64,000 nt of DNA, taken from assembly GCF_004571075.1 (NCBI RefSeq), contig NZ_SPQP01000006.1, positions 62,001 to 126,000 of the forward strand, written 5' to 3'. Shown in pieces: positions 26,127-35,002 of the stretch; the first letter of the stretch is position 1, and the number at the start of each line of letters is the position of its first letter. Below the pieces are notes generated by a model. That model saw only the letters and a program-made list of their open reading frames with translations, was not told the DNA's origin and made no database searches. The DNA is from Blastococcus sp. TF02A-35 (lineage in GTDB: Bacteria; Actinomycetota; Actinomycetes; Mycobacteriales; Geodermatophilaceae). A program made the position numbers and the translations under genes.

Positions 26127-29100
26127 GCGACCGTGACGTCGGGAAGAGCACGCTCTCTGACCTGGTGGAGAACGGTCACGATGCCGTCAACCTCTTCCTC
26201 GGAGAAGATCGAGTCCGGGCCGTGGGGCGCGCTGTCAGTGAACGGCGATTCGTAGAGACGGCCCACGTCCATGACCCCGTTCGCGGTCAGGTGCTCGACG
26301 ATGAGCTGGACGAACCGCATCTGGTTGACCGAGTACACGCCGTCGGACAGGTAGCGGTCGAACGCGGCGGTCGCGGCCTCGCGGTCGAGGCCAACCAGGG
26401 AGCGGATGAACAGCCCAAGCCCGTGGGACTCCTCGCGGGCGCGGGCGATGTCGACCTCGCTGCCGGCGCCGGACTCCACCAGCATCGCCTCCAGCGACGC
26501 CAGGTCCTCCGGTGTCAGCTGAAGGTTGCGGCGAAGACGCTGTATGGCCAGGTGGTCTTCGTGGTCGCGGAGGTAGGCCCGGGCCTTCGCACGGAACCGT
26601 TCCCAGTTGGTGCCGGGGGTGACGCCGGGCAGTTCGATGATGCTGCTCTCGCCGAGCTCGTCGGCGAAGTTGGAGTAGACGACGGCGCGCCGGGACTTCT
26701 CCACGAAGCGCACGAGCGCGCGGATTCGGCGCCGGGCGAGCTCGAGCATCGGGAGGGTGACGTCGACCCACCATTCGTCGCCGGACAGCTCCTCGAGGAG
26801 CTGCTGCTGGGCCTTGACCGAGGGGATCCCGGTCTGACCGAGCAGGGCGGCGGTGATGTCCTGCACCTGCGTGCGCAGCCGCTCGAACTGGATGGCATCG
26901 CCGTCGAGGCGGGCCAACTGCAGTCGCAGCAGGATCAGGTCGAAGCGTTTGGCGTCCTCGTCGTCGTCCCGCTTGGTGGAGGGCAGGCCGGCGAGGTGGT
27001 GCGCGATGTCGCCGGCCTTCTCCGGGGTCAGCGGGTGCCAGGCGCCCCAGTTGGAGTACGTCTCGACCCACTGCCGGGCCGGGCGGACCAGGAAGTTGTC
27101 GACGTTCATGCCGACCACCACCTCGTGCAGCGTCCAGGCCACGTCCACGCGCAGGCCGCGTTCGCTGACCTCACCCTGGCCGACCTCGGGGTGACCGCCG
27201 GAGTCGGCGCCGACGCCGGTCTTGTCCAGTGCGGCGAGCAGTCCCAGGCGGGCCTCGAACAGCCGCTCGGCGAGCGACTTCTGCAGCGAGCCGCCGGAGT
27301 CGGGCAGGTTCTGGCTGAAGAACTCGAGGTTGCCGCAGAAGTCGAAGACGTAGAAGTTCTTCTTGTCCTCCCCCGGCCCGTAGAGGTCGGGACACAGGCG
27401 GGTGCCGCGGCCGATCATCTGCCAGAACTTGCTCTTGGCGCGCACCAGTTTGAAGAAGACCAGGTTGACGACCTCGGGGACGTCGATGCCGGTGTCGAGC
27501 ATGTCGACGGAGATGGCTATGTGCGGCGCCTTGTCCTTGATCGAGAAGTCGTCGATGAGGTTCTGGGCGTAGGTCACCGAGTGGGTGATGACGCGGGCGA
27601 AATGGCCGGCGTACTCGGGGTAGTTGGCGTCGAAGCGCTTCTGGATGAACTCGGCGTGGGCCTGGTTCTTGGCGAAGATGATGCTCTTGCCGAGCCGGTC
27701 GCCGCCGGCGACCTTGTGGCCGTTCTGCATGAGGGTGGCGAGGACCTTGTCGACGGTGTCGGCGTTGAAGAGGAACTTGTTGAGCTCCTCGGCCGCGACG
27801 GCGTCGGGGATGTCGCCGTCCTCGTTCCACTCCAGGGAGTCCCAGTCGTCCTTCTCCTGCTCGCTGAGCTCGTTGTAGCGGATGCCTTCCCGGAGGAACT
27901 TGGTGGGCACCGACACCGCCACGGGGGGCACGAGATAGCCCTCGGCAACGGCCTCGTCGAGGCTGTAGGCGTCGGTGGGCACCCCGTCTTCGAGGTTGAA
28001 CAGCGTGTAGGTGTTGCGGTCGACCTCGTCCTTGGGCGTGGCGGTCAGGCCGACCAGCAGGGAGTCGGACCAGGAGAAGATCGCGCGGTACTTCTGGTAG
28101 ACCGACCGGTGGGCCTCGTCGACGACGATAAGGTCGAAGTAGCCGGGCCCGAACAGCCTCCTACCCGCGTCGGTCTCGTTGATCAGGTTCATCATGGTCG
28201 GGTACGTCGAGACGTACACCCGGCCGTCGGCGACCTGCTCGGTGACCAGGTTGACCGTGGTCGCGCGGGGCAGATGGGTCTTGAACGCCCCGACGGCCTG
28301 GTTGACCAGGGCGGTGCGGTCGGCAAGGAACAGCACCCGCTTGACCCACCCGGCGCGCATCAGCTGATCGACCAGCGCGATGACCGTTCGGGTCTTGCCG
28401 GACCCGGTGGCCATCACGAGCAGCGCGGCCCGCTGCTTGGCGGTGAACGTCGCCCCCACTGTCCGGATCGCGCGCTGCTGGTAGTGCCGGCCGACGATCG
28501 CCTTGTCGATGTCCGCGTCAACGAGCGGCAGGCGGCCGGTGCGGCGCTGCACCATCAGTTCCAGCTCGTCGGCGGTGAAGAAGCCCTCGACCCGGCGCGG
28601 CGGGTAGCCGGCGGCGTCGTCCCACAACCAGGTCTGGTAGCCGTTGGTGTACAAGATCACCGGCCGGCGGCCGGTCATCTGCTGCAGGCAGTCCGCGTAC
28701 AGCTTGGCCTGCTGTTGGCCTACCGCCGGCTCGGCGGTGGTCTTCTTCGCCTCCACCACCGCGAGCGGCAGCCCGTCGCTGCCCCACAAGACGTAGTCGA
28801 CGAAGCCTTTGCCCTCAGCGTTGGGCATGCCGGTGACCTCGAACTCGCGGTCCCGAGCATCGGTGAGCTGCCAGCCCGCCTCGCGGAGAAGTTCGTCGAT
28901 GATGAGGTCGCGGGTCTGAGCTTCGGAGTAGTCGTGCGTGTCAGTCAGCGTGGTTGCGGCTTGCGCCGCCTTGATCTGCTGGCGCAGCGCTTCGATCTCG
29001 GCGTCCTTCGCCGCCGCAAGGTCGTCCCGCTCCTTGAGCGCACGGGCATTGGCCTCGTCCTGCTGGCGGAACTTCTCCGCAAGCTTGACGACATCGGCTC

Positions 29101-29542
29101 GACTTAGCGGCGCCTGACTACCTGCGAGCTTCGGATCAAACACCGCCCCGGTCGGCACTGCCGCCGGGTTGGCGGAGTAGCGGAACGCCGTCCACACGAC
29201 CACGTGGTGCAACTCCCGCAGTACATCCACCGCGACCCGGGCGGGGATGGGCTGCACGTCATGAACCGCGCGGTTGCCTAGCCTGCGGAGCAGATTGAGC
29301 TTCTGCCCAATGCCGACGCCAACCCGCCGCTGAAAGGCTGGCTCGTTGATCCGGGCCGACAGGTCGTCCTTGTACGGCTCGGGCAACGCGTCGACGTCGT
29401 AGATGAGCCCGACCACCTGCTCCGCCGCCCGGCGGGCATAGAAACAGGCCGACCGCGGGTCGGAGGCGAGGTAAGCCTCGGCCTGTACGCAATCCGCGTG
29501 GACCTGCGGCCACTGAGCCTCAACGAAGCCAAAGTTGCTCAC
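26123..29542 (-). CDS. hsdR: Type I restriction enzyme, R (motor/nuclease) subunit
   Basis: The protein has 1139 residues. An N-terminal DUF4145-like helical domain comes first (about 1-130), then a short coiled coil, the HsdR nuclease core (D in KGFVDYVLW and EAK in VVEAKKT near 263), and a superfamily 2 helicase: Walker A ATGSGKT near 378, DEAH near 475, motif III GLTATP, motif VI IGRGTRL. A long helical C-terminus follows. It translocates and cuts unmethylated DNA with HsdM and HsdS. I chose the GTG at 29542 because GGAGAG lies eight bases upstream; a longer start at 29593 is less likely. Confidence 0.94.
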   Translation of the reverse strand: MSNFGFVEAQWPQVHADCVQAEAYLASDPRSACFYARRAAEQVVGLIYDVDALPEPYKDDLSARINEPAFQRRVGVGIGQKLNLLRRLGNRAVHDVQPIPARVAVDVLRELHHVVVWTAFRYSANPAAVPTGAVFDPKLAGSQAPLSRADVVKLAEKFRQQDEANARALKERDDLAAAKDAEIEALRQQIKAAQAATTLTDTHDYSEAQTRDLIIDELLREAGWQLTDARDREFEVTGMPNAEGKGFVDYVLWGSDGLPLAVVEAKKTTAEPAVGQQQAKLYADCLQQMTGRRPVILYTNGYQTWLWDDAAGYPPRRVEGFFTADELELMVQRRTGRLPLVDADIDKAIVGRHYQQRAIRTVGATFTAKQRAALLVMATGSGKTRTVIALVDQLMRAGWVKRVLFLADRTALVNQAVGAFKTHLPRATTVNLVTEQVADGRVYVSTYPTMMNLINETDAGRRLFGPGYFDLIVVDEAHRSVYQKYRAIFSWSDSLLVGLTATPKDEVDRNTYTLFNLEDGVPTDAYSLDEAVAEGYLVPPVAVSVPTKFLREGIRYNELSEQEKDDWDSLEWNEDGDIPDAVAAEELNKFLFNADTVDKVLATLMQNGHKVAGGDRLGKSIIFAKNQAHAEFIQKRFDANYPEYAGHFARVITHSVTYAQNLIDDFSIKDKAPHIAISVDMLDTGIDVPEVVNLVFFKLVRAKSKFWQMIGRGTRLCPDLYGPGEDKKNFYVFDFCGNLEFFSQNLPDSGGSLQKSLAERLFEARLGLLAALDKTGVGADSGGHPEVGQGEVSERGLRVDVAWTLHEVVVGMNVDNFLVRPARQWVETYSNWGAWHPLTPEKAGDIAHHLAGLPSTKRDDDEDAKRFDLILLRLQLARLDGDAIQFERLRTQVQDITAALLGQTGIPSVKAQQQLLEELSGDEWWVDVTLPMLELARRRIRALVRFVEKSRRAVVYSNFADELGESSIIELPGVTPGTNWERFRAKARAYLRDHEDHLAIQRLRRNLQLTPEDLASLEAMLVESGAGSEVDIARAREESHGLGLFIRSLVGLDREAATAAFDRYLSDGVYSVNQMRFVQLIVEHLTANGVMDVGRLYESPFTDSAPHGPDSIFSEEEVDGIVTVLHQVRERALPDVTVA

Positions 29543-29597
29543 TGCCGACTCTCCGAAACGCGTCGCAAGACCATAAGGGCACCGGAACGACAAGTCC

Positions 29598-30749
29598 TCA
29601 TAGCCGCCCCGACACCGCGGCAGCCTGTAGGCAGTCCTCCAGCTGACTCAGAGCCTCATGCGAACGCAGAGCCCCTAGCCTGGCCGCTCTGATCGCGCCC
29701 AATCGCCGCACGAAGTCCAACTGCTGGGCCATTGGGGGAGCGAAGACCGAGAAAGCCTTGATGTCCTTCAGATTCACGGTCTTCTGGGCGGCACCCCGGG
29801 CAGCCACGTCGGCTTGCCTCTTCACCTCTGGGGCCGCCAGCTGCGCAGCCAAGAACTCGGGATGGATAAGTTCGCGCCGCGGCTTGAGATGCGCAATGTG
29901 TCGCTGAAACGCAAACTTCCGCTCGCTACGAACAACAACGGGGACACCGTACGAGCCGACTGTGGAGTAAAGGACATCTCCGACCTCGATGGGACAGCGA
30001 GCCGTCAGTTCTGCATGCGTATCGCCGGAGATGAACTTACTCGTCGTAAAGTTGATCTCACCTGACGTGATGTTGCTGACGAACAGAAATGGGTGCCCCT
30101 CCTTCGCCCATTCCGGGGACTGGTGGGTGCCATCTGTAATCCGCACACACAGATCTGCCAGCGGCAGAAGTCTTTGCGGGCCCCCGCCGAACATGTCTCG
30201 AAACACGGACTGAGCAAGATCCTCAAGTCGGCCTACAACTGCAGCGCGATTCATCGACAAGGCGCCTGCCCGATCTAGGATCGTCGCGATACGTCGCTGC
30301 TCATCGAGGGTTGGAACTGGAATCTTGACGCGGGCGACCGTAGACTTTGAGAGCTCTTTGAACGTGGCACCATTGCCGAGCGACTGCAAATAGGCCTTGC
30401 TACCCCTCAGCCAGTGATACAGGTACTTCGGGTCCAAGACGTCGCTATCCGGCATCAGGCTCTTGAAGCCTTGGTTCGTCGCCATCGGAATCGTGTTGAT
30501 CGCGACGTGGCCGATGGGGGCCCGGGAGCTGAGAAGCACCGAACCCACTGGAAGGAGCTTCGCCGAGCAACTGGCAAGCCCAGCCGCTGTCAGCTTGCGC
30601 GGCGTGGAATCGATGTACGCCCCGCTGAGCTGACTCAGATCGGCCGGCGTGGCCCAATCGATATCTCCGCCCCAGAACTCAGGGACAGAGCTACTGGGCG
30701 TCGCTCCCGAAACAATCTCACAACACTCCCCAAGCGCTATCATCTTCAT
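29598..30749 (-). CDS. hsdS: Type I restriction-modification specificity subunit
   Basis: The 383-residue HsdS has two target-recognition domains, each followed by a conserved helix (LDEQRRIATILDRAGAL near 155 and PMAQQLDFVRRLGAIRAARL near 345). It sets the DNA sequence recognised by both methylation and cutting. The ATG overlaps the hsdM stop as ATGA. Base composition is lower in GC than the flanking chromosome, especially in the TRDs. The recognition sequence cannot be read from the protein. Confidence 0.93.
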   Translation of the reverse strand: MKMIALGECCEIVSGATPSSSVPEFWGGDIDWATPADLSQLSGAYIDSTPRKLTAAGLASCSAKLLPVGSVLLSSRAPIGHVAINTIPMATNQGFKSLMPDSDVLDPKYLYHWLRGSKAYLQSLGNGATFKELSKSTVARVKIPVPTLDEQRRIATILDRAGALSMNRAAVVGRLEDLAQSVFRDMFGGGPQRLLPLADLCVRITDGTHQSPEWAKEGHPFLFVSNITSGEINFTTSKFISGDTHAELTARCPIEVGDVLYSTVGSYGVPVVVRSERKFAFQRHIAHLKPRRELIHPEFLAAQLAAPEVKRQADVAARGAAQKTVNLKDIKAFSVFAPPMAQQLDFVRRLGAIRAARLGALRSHEALSQLEDCLQAAAVSGRL

Positions 30750-32206
30750 GAAAGCATTGCCTTCAGATCTGCCAGGTCCTTCCGAATCTGATCTTCCAGG
30801 CTTTCAATCTCTGCGACGATCTCCAACGGCGGACGCTGTTCACTCTCATGGTGGACAACCTGCTGGTAGCGATTCAGCGAGAAATCGTAGTCTTGGGCGG
30901 CAATCTCGGACTTCGGTACGCAGAAACTGCGCTCGGTACGCTCACGCTTTCGCTCCTGGGCATTCCGCTCCTGCCATCGTGCGAGCACGTCGGGAAGGTC
31001 ATTGGCTTCGGTTGGGGTGCGCTTATCGTCGAGACTGAAGCCGTCTGCCTTTACGTCGTAGAACCACACGTCCTCAGTACCGCCACTGTTGGTCTTGGTG
31101 AACAGCAGGATGGCTGTGGAGACGCCGGCGTAGGGCCTGAAGACCCCGGACGGGAGCTTGACCACGGCGTCGAGCTTCTGGTCCTCGACCAGGATCCGCC
31201 GTAGGGCCTTGTGCGCAGTTGACGACCCGAAGAGAACTCCGTCGGGCACGATGACCGCTGCCCGCCCACCAGGCTTGAGCAGCCGCAGGAACAGCGCGAG
31301 GAAGAGCAGCTCGGTCTTCTTGGTCTTGACCACGCGCTGCAGGTCCTTCGACGTTGACTCGTAGTCGAGGCTGCCCGCGAATGGTGGGTTCGCCAGAATC
31401 AGCGAGTAGATGCCTTCCTCGCCCGCCGCTCCCTCGGACAAGGAGTCGCGATAGCGGATGTCCGGCTGCTCGACCCCGTGCATCAGCATGTTCATGCTGC
31501 CGATGCGCAGCATGGTGGAGTCGAAGTCGTAGCCGTGGAACATGCTGCGGTGGTAGTGCTGCCGCTGCTGCTCATCGGTCATGACCGTGGGGTGCTCGTG
31601 GCGCACGTACTCGGAGGCGGCGACGAGGAAGCCCGCGGTGCCGCACGCAGGGTCACAGATCTCGTCCGACGGCTGGGGAGCGGTCATCGCGACCATGAGC
31701 TGGATGATGTGCCGGGGAGTGCGGAACTGGCCGTTCTGACCGGCTGAGGCGATCTTGCTGAGCATGTACTCGTAGAGGTCGCCGTTGGTGTCGCGGTCTT
31801 GCATGGGAACGTCGTCGAGCATGTCGACGACGCGGGAGAGCAGCGCCGGGGTCGGGATGGTGAACCGGGCGTCCTTCATGTGCTCGGAGTAGGTGGACCC
31901 GTCGCCGCCTAGCCGGCGCAGGAACGGGAAGACGCCTTCGCCGATGACCTGGTGCATGACCCCGGGCTCGAAGTCCTTGAACCGGGACCAGCGCAGGCCC
32001 GCCTCGCTGGGCTGGAAGATCGGGTCCTCGATCGGCTTGCCGGTGCGGTTGGCCTTGCGCTCCTTCAGCGTCTGGAGGTCGTCGAGCCGACGGATGAAGA
32101 GCAGGTAGGTGATCTGCTCGATGACCTCGAGGGGGTTGGAGATGCCTCCGGACCAGAAGACGTCCCAGACTCTGTCGATCTTGCTCTTGAGCTCGCCCGT
32201 GATCAC
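30746..32206 (-). CDS. hsdM: Type I DNA methyltransferase subunit
   Basis: This 486-residue N6-adenine methyltransferase has an N-terminal helical HsdM_N domain (about 1-130), the AdoMet motif CDPACGTAGFLVAA near 185, and the catalytic NPPF in ILANPPFAGS near 272. With HsdS it methylates host sites. It starts at GTG, which overlaps the end of a 39-residue small ORF, and it precedes hsdS and hsdR in the same operon. Confidence 0.94.
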   Translation of the reverse strand: MITGELKSKIDRVWDVFWSGGISNPLEVIEQITYLLFIRRLDDLQTLKERKANRTGKPIEDPIFQPSEAGLRWSRFKDFEPGVMHQVIGEGVFPFLRRLGGDGSTYSEHMKDARFTIPTPALLSRVVDMLDDVPMQDRDTNGDLYEYMLSKIASAGQNGQFRTPRHIIQLMVAMTAPQPSDEICDPACGTAGFLVAASEYVRHEHPTVMTDEQQRQHYHRSMFHGYDFDSTMLRIGSMNMLMHGVEQPDIRYRDSLSEGAAGEEGIYSLILANPPFAGSLDYESTSKDLQRVVKTKKTELLFLALFLRLLKPGGRAAVIVPDGVLFGSSTAHKALRRILVEDQKLDAVVKLPSGVFRPYAGVSTAILLFTKTNSGGTEDVWFYDVKADGFSLDDKRTPTEANDLPDVLARWQERNAQERKRERTERSFCVPKSEIAAQDYDFSLNRYQQVVHHESEQRPPLEIVAEIESLEDQIRKDLADLKAMLS

Positions 32207-32322
32207 GCTGACGCCTCTGTCATCGACGCCACCCGTCGCACTGGGTCGCAGAACTGGTCTGCTGCCGTGAACGGCACGGCCTGGAACTTCAGCGGTTCGT
32301 ACTTCTTTGCGCGCGGCGGCAC
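32203..32322 (-). CDS. 39-residue small ORF at head of the hsd operon
   Basis: A GTG-started ORF (VPPRAKKYEPLKFQAVPF...) has GAGGGAG eight bases upstream and ends in a GTGA overlap with hsdM. The sequence has ordinary protein-like composition with a basic start. It looks like the first gene of the operon; it could also be the remaining tail of a longer lost gene. No family is recognised. Confidence 0.55.
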   Translation of the reverse strand: MPPRAKKYEPLKFQAVPFTAADQFCDPVRRVASMTEASA

Positions 32323-32435
32323 GTGCAACTCCCTCGGTTCAGTTCAAGCACAGGCACGGTAGCCCGACGGCCTCCACACAGTGGACAACCGGACACGGTC
32401 GGTCACGCCAACGAGCGGTTCACCTCCTTTCGGCG

Positions 32436-33077
32436 TCGGCAGACGACGTCGACGAGTTCCAGCGCAACTGGGCCTTCGACCGGAAGGAGAGCGGCCTCGG
32501 CAAGAGCGTGACCAGCAAGTGGATCTGCCCCGCCCGCGCCGGGCGCGCCGGCTGCCACGCCCTCGGCGCCGCGCAGGGCGAGGCGGCCACCCAGCTGGGG
32601 CTGCCGATCATCACCCCGCCGGAGGACCACACCACCCGCAAGTCCTGCACGAACAAGACGATGGACTTCACGCCCGACCCTGACGACGCGAACCACGAGC
32701 GCAAGCTGATGCAGCGTGAGTACTACGGCAGCCGCCGGTGGCGGCGGCTGTTCAAGCGGCGGGCGCTGGTCGAGGGAGTGTTCGGAATCCTCAAGAACGC
32801 CAGCCGGCAGCGACTGCGCCGCGGTCAGAACCGACTCCCCGGCCTGGCGATGGCCTCCATCGTCGCCGCGGTCAAGGCCAGCGTCTTCAACGAGGAGCAG
32901 CTCCGCAGCTGGCACGACCGCCCCGCCCGCGGCCCGGCCGACCACCCGCTGCTGCAGCCCGACCCGCCCTACTGGGGCTTCCGCGACCTGACGAAGGAGG
33001 AGGCGAAGGCCGTCGACGCCGAGCACCTGCGTCGCCTCCGCGGCGGCCACATGCAGCCGGTCCTCGAGGCTGCCTGA
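32436..33077 (+). pseudogene. Transposase remnant (C-terminal part only)
   Basis: The frame from about 32436 reads like the end of a DDE-type transposase: a zinc-like segment KWICPARAGRAGCHA, then the RRALVEGVFGILKN block that carries the last catalytic glutamate, and LAMASIVAAVKASVF. The N-terminal half with the first two acids is absent, and upstream sequence in the same frame does not look coding. I could not find terminal inverted repeats. It marks past mobile-element activity between ssrA and the defence operon. Confidence 0.65.
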
Positions 33078-33091
33078 CACCTGCGTGAGAC

Positions 33092-33131
33092 GACGAACCG
33101 CCCCGGACCTGGAGGTCCGGGGCGGTTCGTC
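33092..33131. terminator. 19-bp hairpin between transposase remnant and ssrA
   Basis: A perfect 19-bp stem (33092-33110 with 33113-33131) with almost no loop lies 14 bases after the transposase stop and 43 bases below the ssrA 3' end. It can terminate transcription from both sides. Confidence 0.78.
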
Positions 33132-33174
33132 AATCTACGAAGAGTCTCCGCACAATCTGCGAAGACCTCAGGGG

Positions 33175-33547
33175 TGGAGGTGGCGGGAATCGAACCCGCG
33201 TCCTTCGACGCATCACCAGGGCTTCTCCGAGCGCAGTCCGCGTTGCCTCTGCTCGACCCCGTCGATCATGCGGACAAGTCGACGTGACGGGCCCAGTCGC
33301 TGTGTGATGTCCCGCCCGCGCCCGCGACCGGCACGTGCGGTGAGTCATCTAGCTGATGCCAGGATCCGGGCCGATGACGAACCCGGGCTGACAGACTCGC
33401 CTAGCTGCTATCAGGCAGCGAGAGCGAAGTCGCGCTGATTGGAATCGGCGCTTGTGTGTTTTCCAACGCGTGGTTAACGAGCTCATCGTTGGCTTCCTCG
33501 GCTCGCTTCCCCTGGTCACCCGACCGAAGTCGAGACCATTCACCCCC
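33175..33547 (-). ncRNA. ssrA: Transfer-messenger RNA
   Basis: The 5' end GGGGGTGAATGGTCTCGAC pairs with the 3' acceptor CACCTCC, giving the tRNA-like domain, and the T arm CGGGTTCGATTCCCG is intact. The resume codon GCC is at 33449 and the tag reads ADSNQRDFALAA before TGA (33413-33411), ending in the ALAA degron typical of actinobacteria. CCA is not encoded exactly (CCC follows the discriminator), so it must be added. It works with SmpB (40818) to rescue stalled ribosomes. Confidence 0.96.
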
Positions 33548-33635
33548 TGTGTAGTTGTGCAGACAGCGTAACGGCACGGGCAAGCGCCTTGTTCCTGCGC
33601 GTCCCCGCCGGCCGGGTCCCGCAGGCGCCCCGGAC

Positions 33636-34772
33636 TCAGATCCAGTCGCGGCGCTTGAAGACGGCGTACAGCGTGACGCTGACCCCGGCCATCGCCACCA
33701 GCGCGAGCGGGTACCCCCAGGCCCAGTGCAGCTCGGGCATGTGGTCGAAGTTCATCCCGTAGACGGTGCCGACCAGCGTGGGCGCGAAGAGGATGGCCGC
33801 CCAGGCGGAGATCTTCTTGACCTCCTCGCCCTGCGCGATCGAGGCCTCGGTGAGCTCGCGGATCTCCTCGTTCTGCCGCTGCGCCACCAGGGTCGCGTTC
33901 ACGGTGAGGATGTCGCGCAGCTGCAGCCGGAAGCCCTCCACCCGCTCGGTCACCTGGATGACGTGGTCGGCGACGTCGCGCAGGTAGCCGCGCAGCTCCT
34001 CGTCGACGCCGTACTTGTCGAAGCCCGCGGTGAGCGCGGCGATGATGCCCGACAGCGGCAGCGCGGCGCGCTGGAACTCCAGCACCTCCTGCGACAGCTC
34101 GTAGATGCGCCGGGAGACGCCGGGGTCGCCGCGGAAGACCTCGGTCTCGATCTCGTCGATGTCGTTGGCCAGCCCGTCGACCACCGGCCGGTAGCCGTCC
34201 ACGACGGCGTCCAGCACCGCGTACAGCACCGCCTCGCTGCCCTTGGCGAGCAGGGCCGGCTCGCTCTCCAGCCGCCGTCGCACCCGCGAGAGGTCCGGCG
34301 ACTCGCTGTGCCGGACGGTGATCGCGAAGTCGCGGCCGAGGAACAGGTGCAGCTCCCCGAACTCGACCTCCTCCGCCGCGTCCAGGTACCGGGCGGCCTT
34401 GAGGACGACGAACAGCGTGGAGCCGTACCGCTCGAACTTCGGCCGCTGGTGGGCCTTGATCGCGTCCTCGACGGCCAGCTCGGGCAGGTCGAACAGCTCG
34501 GCCAGCGACCCGAGCTCACCGGCGTCGGGCCGGTAGAGACCGAGCCAGGCCAGGCGGCCCTCCCCGAGCGCGAGCTCCTCGCGGCTCTCCTCCGCGGAGT
34601 CGGGCGTGGCCACCCGGCGGCCGTCGGAGTAGACGGCGTTGTCGACCATGCGCGAGGCCGCGGGGAGCTCGGAGGCGCGCGGCACCCGCGGGACGGCGGG
34701 CAGCAGCTCGACCCGCGGACGGCGGGTGAGGGTGGACAGGGCGGTCAGGGGCGCGCGGCGGCGCTCGGCCAT
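33636..34772 (-). CDS. corA: CorA-family Mg2+/Co2+ transporter
   Basis: This 378-residue protein has a large cytoplasmic N-terminal domain rich in helices and two C-terminal TM helices. The selectivity motif YGMNF follows the first TM (ILFAPTLVGTVYGMNFDHMP) and the protein ends in a basic tail KRRDWI. The ATG at 34772 has GGGAG eight bases upstream; a longer start at 34811 adds only a low-complexity stretch. It should form a pentameric divalent-cation channel. Confidence 0.93.
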   Translation of the reverse strand: MAERRRAPLTALSTLTRRPRVELLPAVPRVPRASELPAASRMVDNAVYSDGRRVATPDSAEESREELALGEGRLAWLGLYRPDAGELGSLAELFDLPELAVEDAIKAHQRPKFERYGSTLFVVLKAARYLDAAEEVEFGELHLFLGRDFAITVRHSESPDLSRVRRRLESEPALLAKGSEAVLYAVLDAVVDGYRPVVDGLANDIDEIETEVFRGDPGVSRRIYELSQEVLEFQRAALPLSGIIAALTAGFDKYGVDEELRGYLRDVADHVIQVTERVEGFRLQLRDILTVNATLVAQRQNEEIRELTEASIAQGEEVKKISAWAAILFAPTLVGTVYGMNFDHMPELHWAWGYPLALVAMAGVSVTLYAVFKRRDWI

Positions 34773-35002
34773 GACGGACTCCCGGGGGGCGACGGGGACG
34801 GCGGGGGGCACCGGAGCGGTCCTCGCACGCCGCCGCGACCGGCGGCTACCGGTGGAGCCGGGGCGGGAGGACCTGGGGATCGGTACTGGGAGGCTCGGTG
34901 CGCATCAGCCGACCTCCCTCCCGAACGGGGCCGCCGTCCGTCGGGCAGCCGTCGTCCATGGTGTCACGCCGCCGGTCCGGCGGACTCGCCCGGCCGGGTG
35001 AG

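Noticed and set aside
33131-33166. Imperfect 14-base direct repeat (CAATCTACGAAGAG and CAATCTGCGAAGAC) just beyond the ssrA 3' end
   Set aside because: It suggests a binding or integration site but no integrase gene or partner repeat was found; too weak to list as a feature.
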